A stretch of DNA of 42,443 bases. Origin: Clostridiaceae bacterium (GTDB lineage: Bacteria > Bacillota > Clostridia > Oscillospirales > QAMX01). Under the pieces are notes generated by a model. It was given only the letters and a program-made list of their open reading frames with translations, made no database searches and had not been told where the DNA came from. Each line of letters opens with the position of its first letter. Position 1 is the first letter of the stretch. The position numbers and the translations under genes were made by a program. This document shows positions 16,285-24,652 of this stretch, in pieces. Location: positions 1 through 42,443 of the forward strand of contig JAEDGJ010000004.1 of assembly GCA_016297585.1 (NCBI GenBank), written 5' to 3'.

Positions 16285-16974
16285 TCAGTTCGGCGACGCG
16301 AAGTAGTAGCCTACGCCGCGGCGCGTCACAATGTACTTCGGAGATGCCGGATCCTCCTCCAGCTTCTCGCGCAGCCGCCGCACCGCGACGTCCACCGCGC
16401 GCAGATCCCCGTAATATTCATAGCCCCAGACGCTCGACAAAAGCTCCTCTCTGGAAAACGCCCGGTCCGGCGCGGACGCCATCGTCTTCAGCAGCGCAAA
16501 CTCCCGCGCCGTCAGATCGATCGACGTGCCGCAGCGCTTGACGTCGTGCGCCGCCTCGTAGATCGCGATGTCGCCTATCTCCAGGTCGGGCTTCTGCACA
16601 TCCGGCTCCGCGCGCTGCGTGCGGCGGAGGTTTGCCTGTACGCGCGCGAGAAGCTCCCGCATCGAAAACGGCTTCGTTATGTAGTCGTCCGCGCCGATCT
16701 CGAGGCCGAAGACCTTGTCCGTCTCCTCCTCGCGCGCCGTCAGCATGATGATCGGCACGCTGCTCTTTTCCCGGACGCGGCGGCAGATCTCAAAGCCGTC
16801 CATCCCGGGCAGCATCACGTCGAGCAGGATCAGGTCAAACTCGCCGCTCTGCGCGCGCTCCAGTCCCGCCAGTCCGTCATAGACGGCCTCGACCTCGTGC
16901 TTTTCACGCTCCAGATTGAACGCGACGATGTCCGCGATGGCGGCCTCGTCCTCCACGATTAAAATCTTCGCCAT
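16285..16974 (-). CDS. walR: OmpR/PhoB-family response regulator, WalR/VicR type
   Basis: 229 residues from the ATG at 16974 behind AGGAGGTTTTCT. Receiver domain: acidic pocket VEDE, phospho-acceptor Asp52 (LLDVMLPG), Thr79 and Lys101 (ITKPF). The winged-helix effector domain ends VWGYEYYGDLRAVDVAVRR with IVTRRGVGYYF, nearly the WalR C-terminal signature (VWGYDYFGDVRTVDVTVRR in Bacillus-type WalR). In Bacillota this regulator controls autolysins and peptidoglycan remodelling and is often essential. The kinase lies 99 bases downstream past a terminator-like hairpin. An AEC-family permease gene ends 22 bases before its start, suggesting read-through from the gyrA-rnhA side. PhoP/PhoB-type regulators are the alternative, less likely on the recognition-helix sequence. 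Confidence 0.9.
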   Translation of the reverse strand: MAKILIVEDEAAIADIVAFNLEREKHEVEAVYDGLAGLERAQSGEFDLILLDVMLPGMDGFEICRRVREKSSVPIIMLTAREEETDKVFGLEIGADDYITKPFSMRELLARVQANLRRTQRAEPDVQKPDLEIGDIAIYEAAHDVKRCGTSIDLTAREFALLKTMASAPDRAFSREELLSSVWGYEYYGDLRAVDVAVRRLREKLEEDPASPKYIVTRRGVGYYFASPN

Positions 16975-16996
16975 AGAAAACCTCCTGTTTTCGGAC

Positions 16997-17950
16997 TCAC
17001 AGCGCGCCGCACGCCCGCAGCGCAAAGATCCACACAAACATCGTCGCCACGCTGACGATCGTCGTCACGATGACCACCTGCCCCGCGAGATCGCCGTCGT
17101 TGCCGCTCTGCTGCGCCATGACGTAGCTGGAGATCGCCGTCGGGGAGCCCGCCATCGCGAGCAGCGCGCCGATGGTGCTGCCGCGGTAGCCGAACGCCAG
17201 CGCGATCGGCAGCACGAGCGCCGGCATCAGCACGAGCTTGCCGATGCACACGCCGGCAAGCGCGCGCGCGTTGCGCTTCATGCTGGAAAACGTCAGCGTT
17301 CCGCCGAGCGCGATCAGCGCCAGCGGCGTTCCGATGTTCTTTAAGTTCTTAAGCGTCTGGTAGATCGCCGACGGCAGCGAAATCCGCGTCAGAATGAACA
17401 CATACGACAGGATCGCCGCGATAATCAGCGGATTTTTCAGGATGCCGATGAGCGCGCCCCGCACCCGCTTCATGCCGTGCTCCGGCGTTACAAACCAGGT
17501 CAGCGCAAACACCGCCAGCACGTTGAAGACCGGGATGATGAACGGCAGCAGCATCGACGTCGTCCAAAGCTCCTCCTCGCCGAACATATTCGTGACCACC
17601 GGCACGCCGAATACGAGGAAATTGGAGCGGTAAATGCCCTGAATGATCACGCCGATGCGCGTTTTATCCTTGGTGACGAGCGGCACGATCAGCAGCAGCA
17701 GCGCAAACGTGCCGATGATGCAGCCGACGGCGAGGCCGACGTAGCGCCAGTTGAAATCCGACACGGTGTCGCGGCAGTCGTAGATGTTGCAGAACAGCAT
17801 CACCGGCAGCAGTATGGAAAAAGACAGCTTGTTTGCCGACAGGAAAAACGCCTCCGACAGCGTCTTTCTCCAGCGCAGAAAGACGCCCAGCGCCATCAGC
17901 AGCGCCAGCGGCGCCACCGCGTTCAGCGAAAATACCAGGGTATCCAGCAT
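16997..17950 (-). CDS. AEC (auxin efflux carrier)-family permease
   Basis: 317 residues, almost entirely hydrophobic with about ten predicted membrane segments, N-terminus outside or in the membrane (MLDTLVFSLNAVAPLALLMALG). Typical family features are LSFSILLPVMLFCNIYD in the first repeat, GIYRSNFLVFGVPV in the middle, PLIIAAILSYV opening the second five-helix repeat, and MAGSPTAISSYVMAQQSG near the end, the conserved AEC motif with Pro-Thr-Ala. Bacterial members export or exchange malate, other dicarboxylates or amino acids; substrate unknown here. It lies 18 bases after rnhA and 22 bases before the walR-like gene, so it is inside a continuous transcription unit with no obvious functional link. 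Confidence 0.87.
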   Translation of the reverse strand: MLDTLVFSLNAVAPLALLMALGVFLRWRKTLSEAFFLSANKLSFSILLPVMLFCNIYDCRDTVSDFNWRYVGLAVGCIIGTFALLLLIVPLVTKDKTRIGVIIQGIYRSNFLVFGVPVVTNMFGEEELWTTSMLLPFIIPVFNVLAVFALTWFVTPEHGMKRVRGALIGILKNPLIIAAILSYVFILTRISLPSAIYQTLKNLKNIGTPLALIALGGTLTFSSMKRNARALAGVCIGKLVLMPALVLPIALAFGYRGSTIGALLAMAGSPTAISSYVMAQQSGNDGDLAGQVVIVTTIVSVATMFVWIFALRACGAL

Positions 17951-17968
17951 GGCTCACTCCGCCCCCAT

Positions 17969-18427
17969 TTACAGCCTTGCCGCACGATCCCGTTCGGCGA
18001 CCGCCAGCTCGTCGCATCGGTTGTTGTTCGGATTCTCCGCGTGCCCCTTGACCCATACGAATCTGACCCGGTGGTACTCGCACAGGGAAAGCAGCTTTTC
18101 GAAAAGCTCCGGGTTTTTCGCGGGCGTCTTGTCCGCCTTGACCCAGCCCTTCGCCCGCCAGGACGCGGCCCAGCCCTTCGACATCGCGTTGACGAGGTAC
18201 TGCGAATCGCTGTACAGCGTCACGTCGCAGGGCTCCTTCAATAAAGACAGCGCCGCGATCGCGCCGGAAAGCTCCATGCGGTTGTTCGTCGTCGACGCCT
18301 CGCCGCCGGAAAGCTCCCGGCGGTGGACCCGGTCGGCGCCGCGGTACTCAAGGATCGCGCCCCAGCCTCCCGGCCCCGGGTTTCCCGAGCAGGCCCCGTC
18401 CGTCCAGATCCGGACTTCCTTTCTCAC
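17969..18427 (-). CDS. rnhA: Ribonuclease HI
   Basis: 152 residues, the standard length of bacterial RNase HI. Catalytic acids are in place: Asp10 (WTDGACSGNPGPGGWG), Glu52 (NNRMEL), Asp74 (YSDSQYLVNAM) and Asp139 (RCDELA), with His129 in VKGHAENPNNN. It removes RNA from RNA-DNA hybrids, for example Okazaki primers and R-loops. The start codon is GTG, overlapping the gyrA stop in GTGA, so translation is coupled to gyrA. That coupling to the topoisomerase genes is biologically sensible, since gyrase and RNase H both counter R-loops. Confidence 0.96.
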   Translation of the reverse strand: MRKEVRIWTDGACSGNPGPGGWGAILEYRGADRVHRRELSGGEASTTNNRMELSGAIAALSLLKEPCDVTLYSDSQYLVNAMSKGWAASWRAKGWVKADKTPAKNPELFEKLLSLCEYHRVRFVWVKGHAENPNNNRCDELAVAERDRAARL

Positions 18428-20961
18428 TCGCCGTCTCCTTCATCCGCCGGTTCCGGAACCGGCAGCTCCTCCGCGGCGTCCGGCAGCTCCTCCGCAGGCA
18501 GTTCCGCGGCAGCTTCGTCTTCGGACGCGTCCTCCGTCTTTTCGATGAACGCGACGTCGATGACGCGGGTATCCTCCGCCGCGCGCAGCAGGATGACGCC
18601 CTGCGACGATCTTCCGCAGACGCGCACATCCGCGGCGTCGGCGCGCAGCACCTGTCCGTCCGACGCGATGATCAGCAGATCGCCTTCACCCGCGATCTCG
18701 AGCACGCCGGCGAGCTTTCCGGTCTTGTCCGTCAGGTCGTGGCAGATGACGCCGCCGCCCGCGCGGTGCTTTTTCGGGAACTGCGATTCCGCCGTGCGCT
18801 TGCCGTAGCCGTTTTCCGTCACGGTCAGCACGTCGTCGCCTTCCTTCAGCGCCACGGCGCCCGCGACATAGTCGCCCTCCGCGAGCCGGATGCCGATGAC
18901 GCCCGTCGCGGAGCGTCCCATCTCGCGCGCCTCCTCCTCGCCGAAGCGGATCGCCTGACCGTCGTGCGACGCGATCAGGATGTCGTCGTGGCCGGAGGTC
19001 AGCGCGACGGAGACGAGCCGGTCGCCCTCGCGCAGGTTGACGGCGCGCAGTCCCACGCGCCGGATGTTCGAAAGCGCCGACAGCGCCATGCGCTTGACGA
19101 TGCCCTCGCGGGTGACGAGCACGAGATTGCGCTCGTCCTCGCCCTCGACCGGCGTCAGCGGCACGAGCGTCGTGACGTGCTCGTCCGCGTCAAGCTGCAG
19201 AAGGTTTACGATGTTCGTTCCCTTCGACGTGCGGGACGCCGAGGGAACCTGATAGCCCTTCATGCGGAAAACGCGGCCCATATCGGTGAAAAACAGCACC
19301 GGATTGTGCGTTTTCGTGACGAACATCGTCGTCACGGCGTCCTCCTCGCGCAGGGACTGGCCGGATACGCCGCGTCCGCCGCGCCGCTGGGCACGGTAGG
19401 CCGTCACGGGCAGGCGCTTGACATAACCCGCCTGCGTCAGCGTGAAGGCATTGTCCTCGTTTTCGATCAGATCCTCGATGTCGAGCTCGTCGTCGACCAG
19501 CTCGATCTGCGTGCGGCGCTCGTCGGCGTATTTTTTGCGGATCTCGAGGATCTCGCGCTTGACGATGCCGTACTGCAGCTCGTCGGAGACGAGGATCCGC
19601 TCGTATTCCGCGATTTTTGCCTCCAGACCGCGCAGCTCCTCCTCGAGCTTGTCGCGCTCCAGCCCCGTCAGGCGGCCCATGCGCATATCGACGATCGCCT
19701 GCGACTGCTCGTCGGTCAGCCCGAAGCGGTTTTCGAGGTTTTCCTTCGCGATCGGCTCCGTTTTCGACGAGCGGATGATATGGATGACCTCGTCGATGTT
19801 GTCGATCGCGATTTTGAGGCCTTCCAGGATATGCGCGCGCTTTTTGGCGCGTTTGAGCTCAAACCGCGTCCGGCGGGTGATGACCTCCTTCTGAAAGGCG
19901 ATGTACTCGCCGAGCATCTGCTTTAAGGTCATGATCTTCGGCTGGCCGTTTGACAGCGCCAGCATGATGACCGACACGTTCTCCTGCAGCAGGGAATAGC
20001 TGTAGAGCTGGTTTAGGACCACCTGGGGATTCGCGTCCTTTTTCAGATCGATGACGATCTTAAGGCCGAGACGGTCGGAATGGTCGGAAAGATCGGCGAT
20101 GCCCTCGATGCGCTTGTCCTTGACGAGGTCGGCGATGCCCTTGACGAGCTTGACCTTGTTGACCATGTACGGGATCTCCGTCACCTCGATGCGGCGGCGG
20201 CCGTTTTCCTCGAGGATCTCGCATTTGGCGCGCAGGCGGATGGTGCCGCGCCCGGTCGCATAGGCGGCGCGGGTGCCGGCGCGGCCGACGATGGTGCCGC
20301 CGGTCGGGAAGTCGGGGCCTTTGATGAACTGCATCAGGTCGTCGAGCGTCGCGTCGGGATGGTCGATCTGATAGACGACCGCGTCGATGACCTCGCCTAA
20401 GTTATGCGGCGGGATGTTCGTCGCCATGCCGACGGCGATGCCGACGGAGCCGTTGACGAGCAGCTGCGGAAAGCGCGACGGCAGCACGGCGGGCTCCTTG
20501 TAGCGTCCGTCGTAGTTGGGGACGAAGTCGACCGTATCCTTTTCGATATCGGTCATCATGTCCATCGAGATCTTCGCGAGCTTCGACTCGGTATAACGCA
20601 TCGCGGCGGGCGGGTCGCCGTCGACGGAGCCGAAGTTGCCCTGGCCGTCGACGAGCGGATAGCGCAGGGAGAAGTCCTGCGCCAGGCGGACGAGCGCGTC
20701 GTAGACGGACGCCTCGCCGTGGGGATGGAAGTATTTGATGACGTCGCCCGCGGTGGCGGCGGACTTCGAATAGTTCTTGTCGGGGGTCAGGCCGGAGTTG
20801 TACATACTGTACAGGATGCGCCGGTGCACGGGCTTCATGCCGTCGCGCACATCCGGCAGCGCGCGGGACACGATGACGGACATGGAATAGTCGATGAAGG
20901 CCGACTTCATCTGCCGCTCGATGTCCATCGGGATAATATGCTGTGTGTTGGGGGTTTCCAT
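18424..20961 (-). CDS. gyrA: DNA gyrase subunit A
   Basis: 845 residues. It contains the winged-helix DNA-cleavage domain with catalytic Tyr123 (AAMRYTESKL), a tower and coiled-coil to about residue 500, and the C-terminal beta-pinwheel with the GyrA-box QRRGGRG that wraps DNA and gives negative supercoiling. This box separates it from ParC. The tail is acidic (Glu/Asp/Pro/Ala-rich after ~805). The quinolone region reads HPHGEASVYD at 79-88: Ala84 lies at E. coli Ser83, Glu83 at Asp82, and the acidic Asp88 (E. coli Asp87) is kept. AAGGAG precedes the start. It lies 52 bases after gyrB and overlaps rnhA. Confidence 0.98.
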   Translation of the reverse strand: METPNTQHIIPMDIERQMKSAFIDYSMSVIVSRALPDVRDGMKPVHRRILYSMYNSGLTPDKNYSKSAATAGDVIKYFHPHGEASVYDALVRLAQDFSLRYPLVDGQGNFGSVDGDPPAAMRYTESKLAKISMDMMTDIEKDTVDFVPNYDGRYKEPAVLPSRFPQLLVNGSVGIAVGMATNIPPHNLGEVIDAVVYQIDHPDATLDDLMQFIKGPDFPTGGTIVGRAGTRAAYATGRGTIRLRAKCEILEENGRRRIEVTEIPYMVNKVKLVKGIADLVKDKRIEGIADLSDHSDRLGLKIVIDLKKDANPQVVLNQLYSYSLLQENVSVIMLALSNGQPKIMTLKQMLGEYIAFQKEVITRRTRFELKRAKKRAHILEGLKIAIDNIDEVIHIIRSSKTEPIAKENLENRFGLTDEQSQAIVDMRMGRLTGLERDKLEEELRGLEAKIAEYERILVSDELQYGIVKREILEIRKKYADERRTQIELVDDELDIEDLIENEDNAFTLTQAGYVKRLPVTAYRAQRRGGRGVSGQSLREEDAVTTMFVTKTHNPVLFFTDMGRVFRMKGYQVPSASRTSKGTNIVNLLQLDADEHVTTLVPLTPVEGEDERNLVLVTREGIVKRMALSALSNIRRVGLRAVNLREGDRLVSVALTSGHDDILIASHDGQAIRFGEEEAREMGRSATGVIGIRLAEGDYVAGAVALKEGDDVLTVTENGYGKRTAESQFPKKHRAGGGVICHDLTDKTGKLAGVLEIAGEGDLLIIASDGQVLRADAADVRVCGRSSQGVILLRAAEDTRVIDVAFIEKTEDASEDEAAAELPAEELPDAAEELPVPEPADEGDGE

Positions 20962-21013
20962 ACTGTTTACTCCTTCAGGCGGCGTAGCGTTTGGACGGAT
21001 GCCGGCTTATTTC

Positions 21014-23023
21014 TCAGATATCGAGATTCTTGACATACTTCGCGTTCGCTTCGATGAACTCGCGGCGCGGCTCGACGGCCTCGCCCATCAGCACCGAGAA
21101 GGTGTCGTCCGCGCTCGCGGCGTCCTCCATGCTGACGCGCAGCATCACGCGGTTCTCCGGATCCATCGTGGTCTCCCAGAGCTGCTCCGGATTCATCTCG
21201 CCGAGTCCCTTATACCGCTGGATGTCGCAGTCCGAACCCGCCTTCGCCAGAAGCTCGTCGAGCTCCTCGTCGCGGTAGGCGTAGCCGACGAGCTTTTTGT
21301 TCTTTGTGACCTTGAAGAGCGGCGGCTGCGCAAGATAGACGTAGCCTCCCTCGATCAGCGGCCGCATGAAGCGGAAGAAGAAGGTCAAAAGCAGACAGCG
21401 GATGTGGCTGCCGTCGACATCGGCATCCGCCATAACGATGACCTTGTGATACCGGAGCTTTGCGGGGTCGAATTCCGCGCCGACGCCGGCGCCGAGCGCC
21501 TGCACGACGGGCATCAGCTTTTCGTTGCAGTAGACCTTGTCGACGCGCGCCTTTTCGACGTTGAGCATCTTGCCCCAAAGCGGCAGGATCGCCTGATGCG
21601 CGCTGTCGCGTCCGCCCTTCGCGGAGCCGCCCGCGGAGTCGCCCTCGACGATGAAGATCTCGGCCTTCTCCGGGTCGCGGTCGCGGCAGTCCCAGAGCTT
21701 GCCGGGCATCGCCGCGCCGTCGAGCGCCGATTTGCGCCGGGTCGCGTCGCGCGCCTTCTTCGCCGCCTCTCTCGCGCGGGCGGCGTTGATCGCCTTGTCG
21801 AGGATCGTGCGCGCGGAGGCCGGGTTTTCCTCGAGATAGGTCTCGAGCTTCTCCGACACCACGCTGTCGACGAGCGTGCGCATCTCGGAGTTGCCGAGCT
21901 TCGTCTTGGTCTGCCCCTCAAACTGGGCGTTCATGAGCTTGACGCTGATGACGGCGCACAGCCCCTCGCGCACGTCCTCGCCGGACAGGTTCTTGTCCGC
22001 GTCGCGCAGGATGTTATACTTACGGGCATAGTTGTTGATGACCTTCGTCAGCGCGTTTTTGAAGCCGGTCTCGTGCATGCCGCCTTCGGTCGTCTTGATG
22101 TTGTTGGCAAACGAGAGGATCGTCTCGTTGAAGCCGTCGTTGTACTGCATCGCGATCTCCGCGCAGCAGTCGGCGCGGTCGCCGCGGAAGTAGATGACGT
22201 CGTCGTGCAGCGGCGTGCGGGAGCGGTTCAGCCAGGAGACGAAGTGGCGGATGCCGCCGTCGAATTTCATCTCGGTGCGCACCGGCTCGTCGCCGCGCAG
22301 GTCGGCAAGCTCGATGGAAAGACCGCCGTTGAGGAACGCCTGCTCGCGCAGACGGGTCAGCAGCGTATCGTATTCGAAGACCGTCGTCTCGAAGATCGAC
22401 GCGTCCGGATGGAAGCGGACGGTGGTGCCGGTCGTTTCGGTATGCGGCAGCTTCTCAAGCTCGCCCTGCTTGGCGCCGTGGACGAAGCGCACGCGGCGGT
22501 CGTCGCGGCCGTTGTGCGTCTCGACCTCCATCCAGTCCGACAGCGCGTTGACGACGGACGCGCCGACGCCGTGCAGGCCGCCGGACACCTTATAGCCCGC
22601 GGTGCCGAACTTGCCGCCCGCGTGCAGCACGGTATAGACCACCTCGAGCGTGCTCGTGCCGGTCTGATGGTGCTTTTCCGTCGGGATGCCGCGGCCGTTG
22701 TCGACGACCTCGACGACGTCGCCGGGCAGGAGCGTGACCTTGATATGCGTGCAGATGCCGGCGAGCGCCTCGTCGATGGCGTTGTCGACGATCTCGTAGA
22801 CGAGATGGTGCAGTCCCGCGACGGAGGTCGTGCCGATGTACATGCCGGGACGCTTGCGCACGGCCTCGAGTCCCTCGAGCACCTGGATCTGCGACTCGTC
22901 GTAGACCTGCGTGACGTGCAGATCCATCGGCTCCTCACCGGCGGGCGGGGCGGATTGTATTTTATCGAGCGCTTCCTGCGTGATCTGTTCGCGCTGTTCC
23001 ATGTTTTCTCTTGATTCTTCCAT
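21014..23023 (-). CDS. gyrB: DNA gyrase subunit B
   Basis: 669 residues. GHKL ATPase domain with EIVDNAIDEALAG, DNGRGIP and GGLHGVGASVVNALS; transducer; TOPRIM domain with EGDSAGGSAKGGRD and the metal-binding MADADVDGSHI; and the C-terminal QRYKGLGEMNPEQLWETTMD that contacts GyrA. An N-terminal extension of about 33 residues, rich in Glu and Gln, precedes the usual start region; the first ATG is used because AAGGCAG lies upstream, but internal Met8 and Met33 are alternatives. The gene lies 52 bases after remB and is the ATPase partner of the adjacent gyrA. Confidence 0.98.
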   Translation of the reverse strand: MEESRENMEQREQITQEALDKIQSAPPAGEEPMDLHVTQVYDESQIQVLEGLEAVRKRPGMYIGTTSVAGLHHLVYEIVDNAIDEALAGICTHIKVTLLPGDVVEVVDNGRGIPTEKHHQTGTSTLEVVYTVLHAGGKFGTAGYKVSGGLHGVGASVVNALSDWMEVETHNGRDDRRVRFVHGAKQGELEKLPHTETTGTTVRFHPDASIFETTVFEYDTLLTRLREQAFLNGGLSIELADLRGDEPVRTEMKFDGGIRHFVSWLNRSRTPLHDDVIYFRGDRADCCAEIAMQYNDGFNETILSFANNIKTTEGGMHETGFKNALTKVINNYARKYNILRDADKNLSGEDVREGLCAVISVKLMNAQFEGQTKTKLGNSEMRTLVDSVVSEKLETYLEENPASARTILDKAINAARAREAAKKARDATRRKSALDGAAMPGKLWDCRDRDPEKAEIFIVEGDSAGGSAKGGRDSAHQAILPLWGKMLNVEKARVDKVYCNEKLMPVVQALGAGVGAEFDPAKLRYHKVIVMADADVDGSHIRCLLLTFFFRFMRPLIEGGYVYLAQPPLFKVTKNKKLVGYAYRDEELDELLAKAGSDCDIQRYKGLGEMNPEQLWETTMDPENRVMLRVSMEDAASADDTFSVLMGEAVEPRREFIEANAKYVKNLDI

Positions 23024-23075
23024 AAAAGTCTGCCTTACTCCAAAATTATTTCAAAATCGCACCGGAAAACAGCCG

Positions 23076-23339
23076 TCATTCAAAGCTCCGGCTGTTCTGT
23101 GCCCGCCGCCGGAGCGTGGAGGCGGCAAGAGGGGAGATATACACCTTATAGCTGCCGTTTTCCTCGCATAAAACGAAGGATTTCGGCAGATTTTCGCCGA
23201 TATTGACGACCATGCCCTTCTTCTGCGCCTCCGCGAGAAAGTCGCGCGTCGCCCGGGTCACGGTCGAGGTATCCAGATCGAATACGCCGATGATCTGGCG
23301 GTTTTTCGCCATGACCTCGTCGCCCAAATGCAGATACAT
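23076..23339 (-). CDS. remB: Extracellular matrix regulator RemB-like protein (DUF370)
   Basis: 87 residues. It begins MYLHLGDEVMAKNRQIIGVFDLD, the DUF370 pattern shared by RemA and RemB, followed by a second strand-rich part (SFVLCEENGSYKVYISPLAASTL). In Bacillus subtilis remB (yaaB) lies between recF and gyrB exactly as here, and RemA is a DNA-binding regulator of matrix genes; the function of RemB is less clear. The gene ends in a basic tail (RRRAQNSRSFE). It starts two bases after the recF stop. Confidence 0.88.
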   Translation of the reverse strand: MYLHLGDEVMAKNRQIIGVFDLDTSTVTRATRDFLAEAQKKGMVVNIGENLPKSFVLCEENGSYKVYISPLAASTLRRRAQNSRSFE

Positions 23340-23341
23340 GC

Positions 23342-24436
23342 CTATGTCCTTTCCGTCACACGGCCGCCCTCCACGACAAAGACCTTTCTTGCGGCGGCGG
23401 AAAGCGCCGATAAAGCCTCGTCGCAGGCGGTGATGAAAACCTGTCCGCCGCCGATGCCGCGGATGATATAGTCCCGGCGCCGCTCGTCCAGCTCGGAGAG
23501 CACGTCGTCCAGCAGCAGCACCGGCGCGTCGCCGTCGTTTTTGAGGAAAATATCCCGTTCCGCGAGCTTGCAGGCGACGGCTGCCGTGCGCGCCTGCCCC
23601 TGCGACGCATACTCCCGCGCCGCGCTGCCGCCGATGAAAAAAAGCAGATCGTCACGGTGCGGCCCCGTTAACACGCTGCCGGTGCGCCGTGACGCTTCCC
23701 TGTGCGAAAGATAGTGCTCCCAGAGCTGCCCCGCGATGACCGACGCCGGCGCGGCGGGATCCGGCACCGTCGAGACCGTCCGGTACTCCGCCGCAAGCGT
23801 CTCGCCGCCCGCGATCTCCGCGTGATACGCCGCCGCGCGGGAGACAAGGCTTTCGCAGAACGAGGCGCGGTAGGGGATCATCCGCGCGCCGACGCAGCAG
23901 AGCCGGTAGGAGAAGTCGTCGAGCAGCCCGTCCGGATCCCCGTCGCGCAGCAGGCGGACGAGGTGCGCGTGCAGCTTATTATACTCTGCGTATAATTTTG
24001 AATAGTTCGGCCGCAGCGCGCAGAGCGCGGTATCGATAAAGCGGCGGCGGATGGCCCCGGCGCCGCGCACGAGCTCCAGATCCTCGGGGCAGAAGAGCAC
24101 GACGTGGAACAGCGAAGCAAGCTCGGCTGTCCGTCTCTGGCGGACACCGTTGACAAACGCCTGTTTGCGGTCTTCCAGCAGCAGCCGGACGTCGTACTCC
24201 CGTTCGCCGCCGGAAAGACGCGCCTCCACCGCGGCGCCCGCCGTGCCGAACCGGCGCAGCTCTGCGTCGCGGCGGGTGCGGAAGCCCGTGCCGCGCGACA
24301 GGCAGACGATCGCCTCGAGCAGATTGGTCTTTCCCTGCGCATTCGCGCCGAGGATGAGATTGGTTCCCGGATCCGGGACCATTTCGGTATCCGCATGGTT
24401 GCGGAAATCCGTTAAGCGCAGCGAGGACAGATACAT
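23342..24436 (-). CDS. recF: DNA replication and repair protein RecF
   Basis: 364 residues, normal length. SMC/ABC-type ATPase: Walker A GANAQGKT at 30-37, the ABC signature region in YASQGQARTAAVA, and Walker B LLLDDVLSELDERRR near the end, with the final ITACDE. The N-terminus MYLSSLRLTDFRN is typical. RecF helps load RecA at gaps through RecO and RecR. The ATG follows directly on the TAA of the S4 gene with no gap, so the two are translationally coupled. It belongs to the dnaA-dnaN-yaaA-recF-remB-gyrB series. Confidence 0.97.
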   Translation of the reverse strand: MYLSSLRLTDFRNHADTEMVPDPGTNLILGANAQGKTNLLEAIVCLSRGTGFRTRRDAELRRFGTAGAAVEARLSGGEREYDVRLLLEDRKQAFVNGVRQRRTAELASLFHVVLFCPEDLELVRGAGAIRRRFIDTALCALRPNYSKLYAEYNKLHAHLVRLLRDGDPDGLLDDFSYRLCCVGARMIPYRASFCESLVSRAAAYHAEIAGGETLAAEYRTVSTVPDPAAPASVIAGQLWEHYLSHREASRRTGSVLTGPHRDDLLFFIGGSAAREYASQGQARTAAVACKLAERDIFLKNDGDAPVLLLDDVLSELDERRRDYIIRGIGGGQVFITACDEALSALSAAARKVFVVEGGRVTERT

Positions 24437-24652
24437 TTATTTTACCGTAAAAGTTTGTCCGTTAAACAAAACCACGTCGTCCGGGCGCAGTTTTTTGCCT
24501 CTTTCGGTGCAGATATTGCCGTTTACGCGGACAAATCCCATCTGGATGATGTGCTTGGCCTCGCCGCCGGTCATCACGACGCCCGCGAGCTTGAGAAGCG
24601 CCTCGAGCTTGATGAATTCGGTGTCGATGTGAATGATTTTGTCTTCGTTCAT
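24437..24652 (-). CDS. yaaA: S4-domain RNA-binding protein YaaA/YbcJ type
   Basis: 71 residues. It starts at the ATG at 24652, which overlaps the dnaN stop by 4 bases; a longer open frame upstream is dnaN read in another frame. The S4 motif is clear: IKLEALLKLAGVVMTGGEAK, IQMGFVRVNG, ERGKKLRPDDVV. In Bacillus the equivalent gene lies between dnaN and recF and helps 50S ribosome assembly. The protein is a stand-alone S4 domain, too small for RluD-type pseudouridine synthases. Confidence 0.93.
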   Translation of the reverse strand: MNEDKIIHIDTEFIKLEALLKLAGVVMTGGEAKHIIQMGFVRVNGNICTERGKKLRPDDVVLFNGQTFTVK

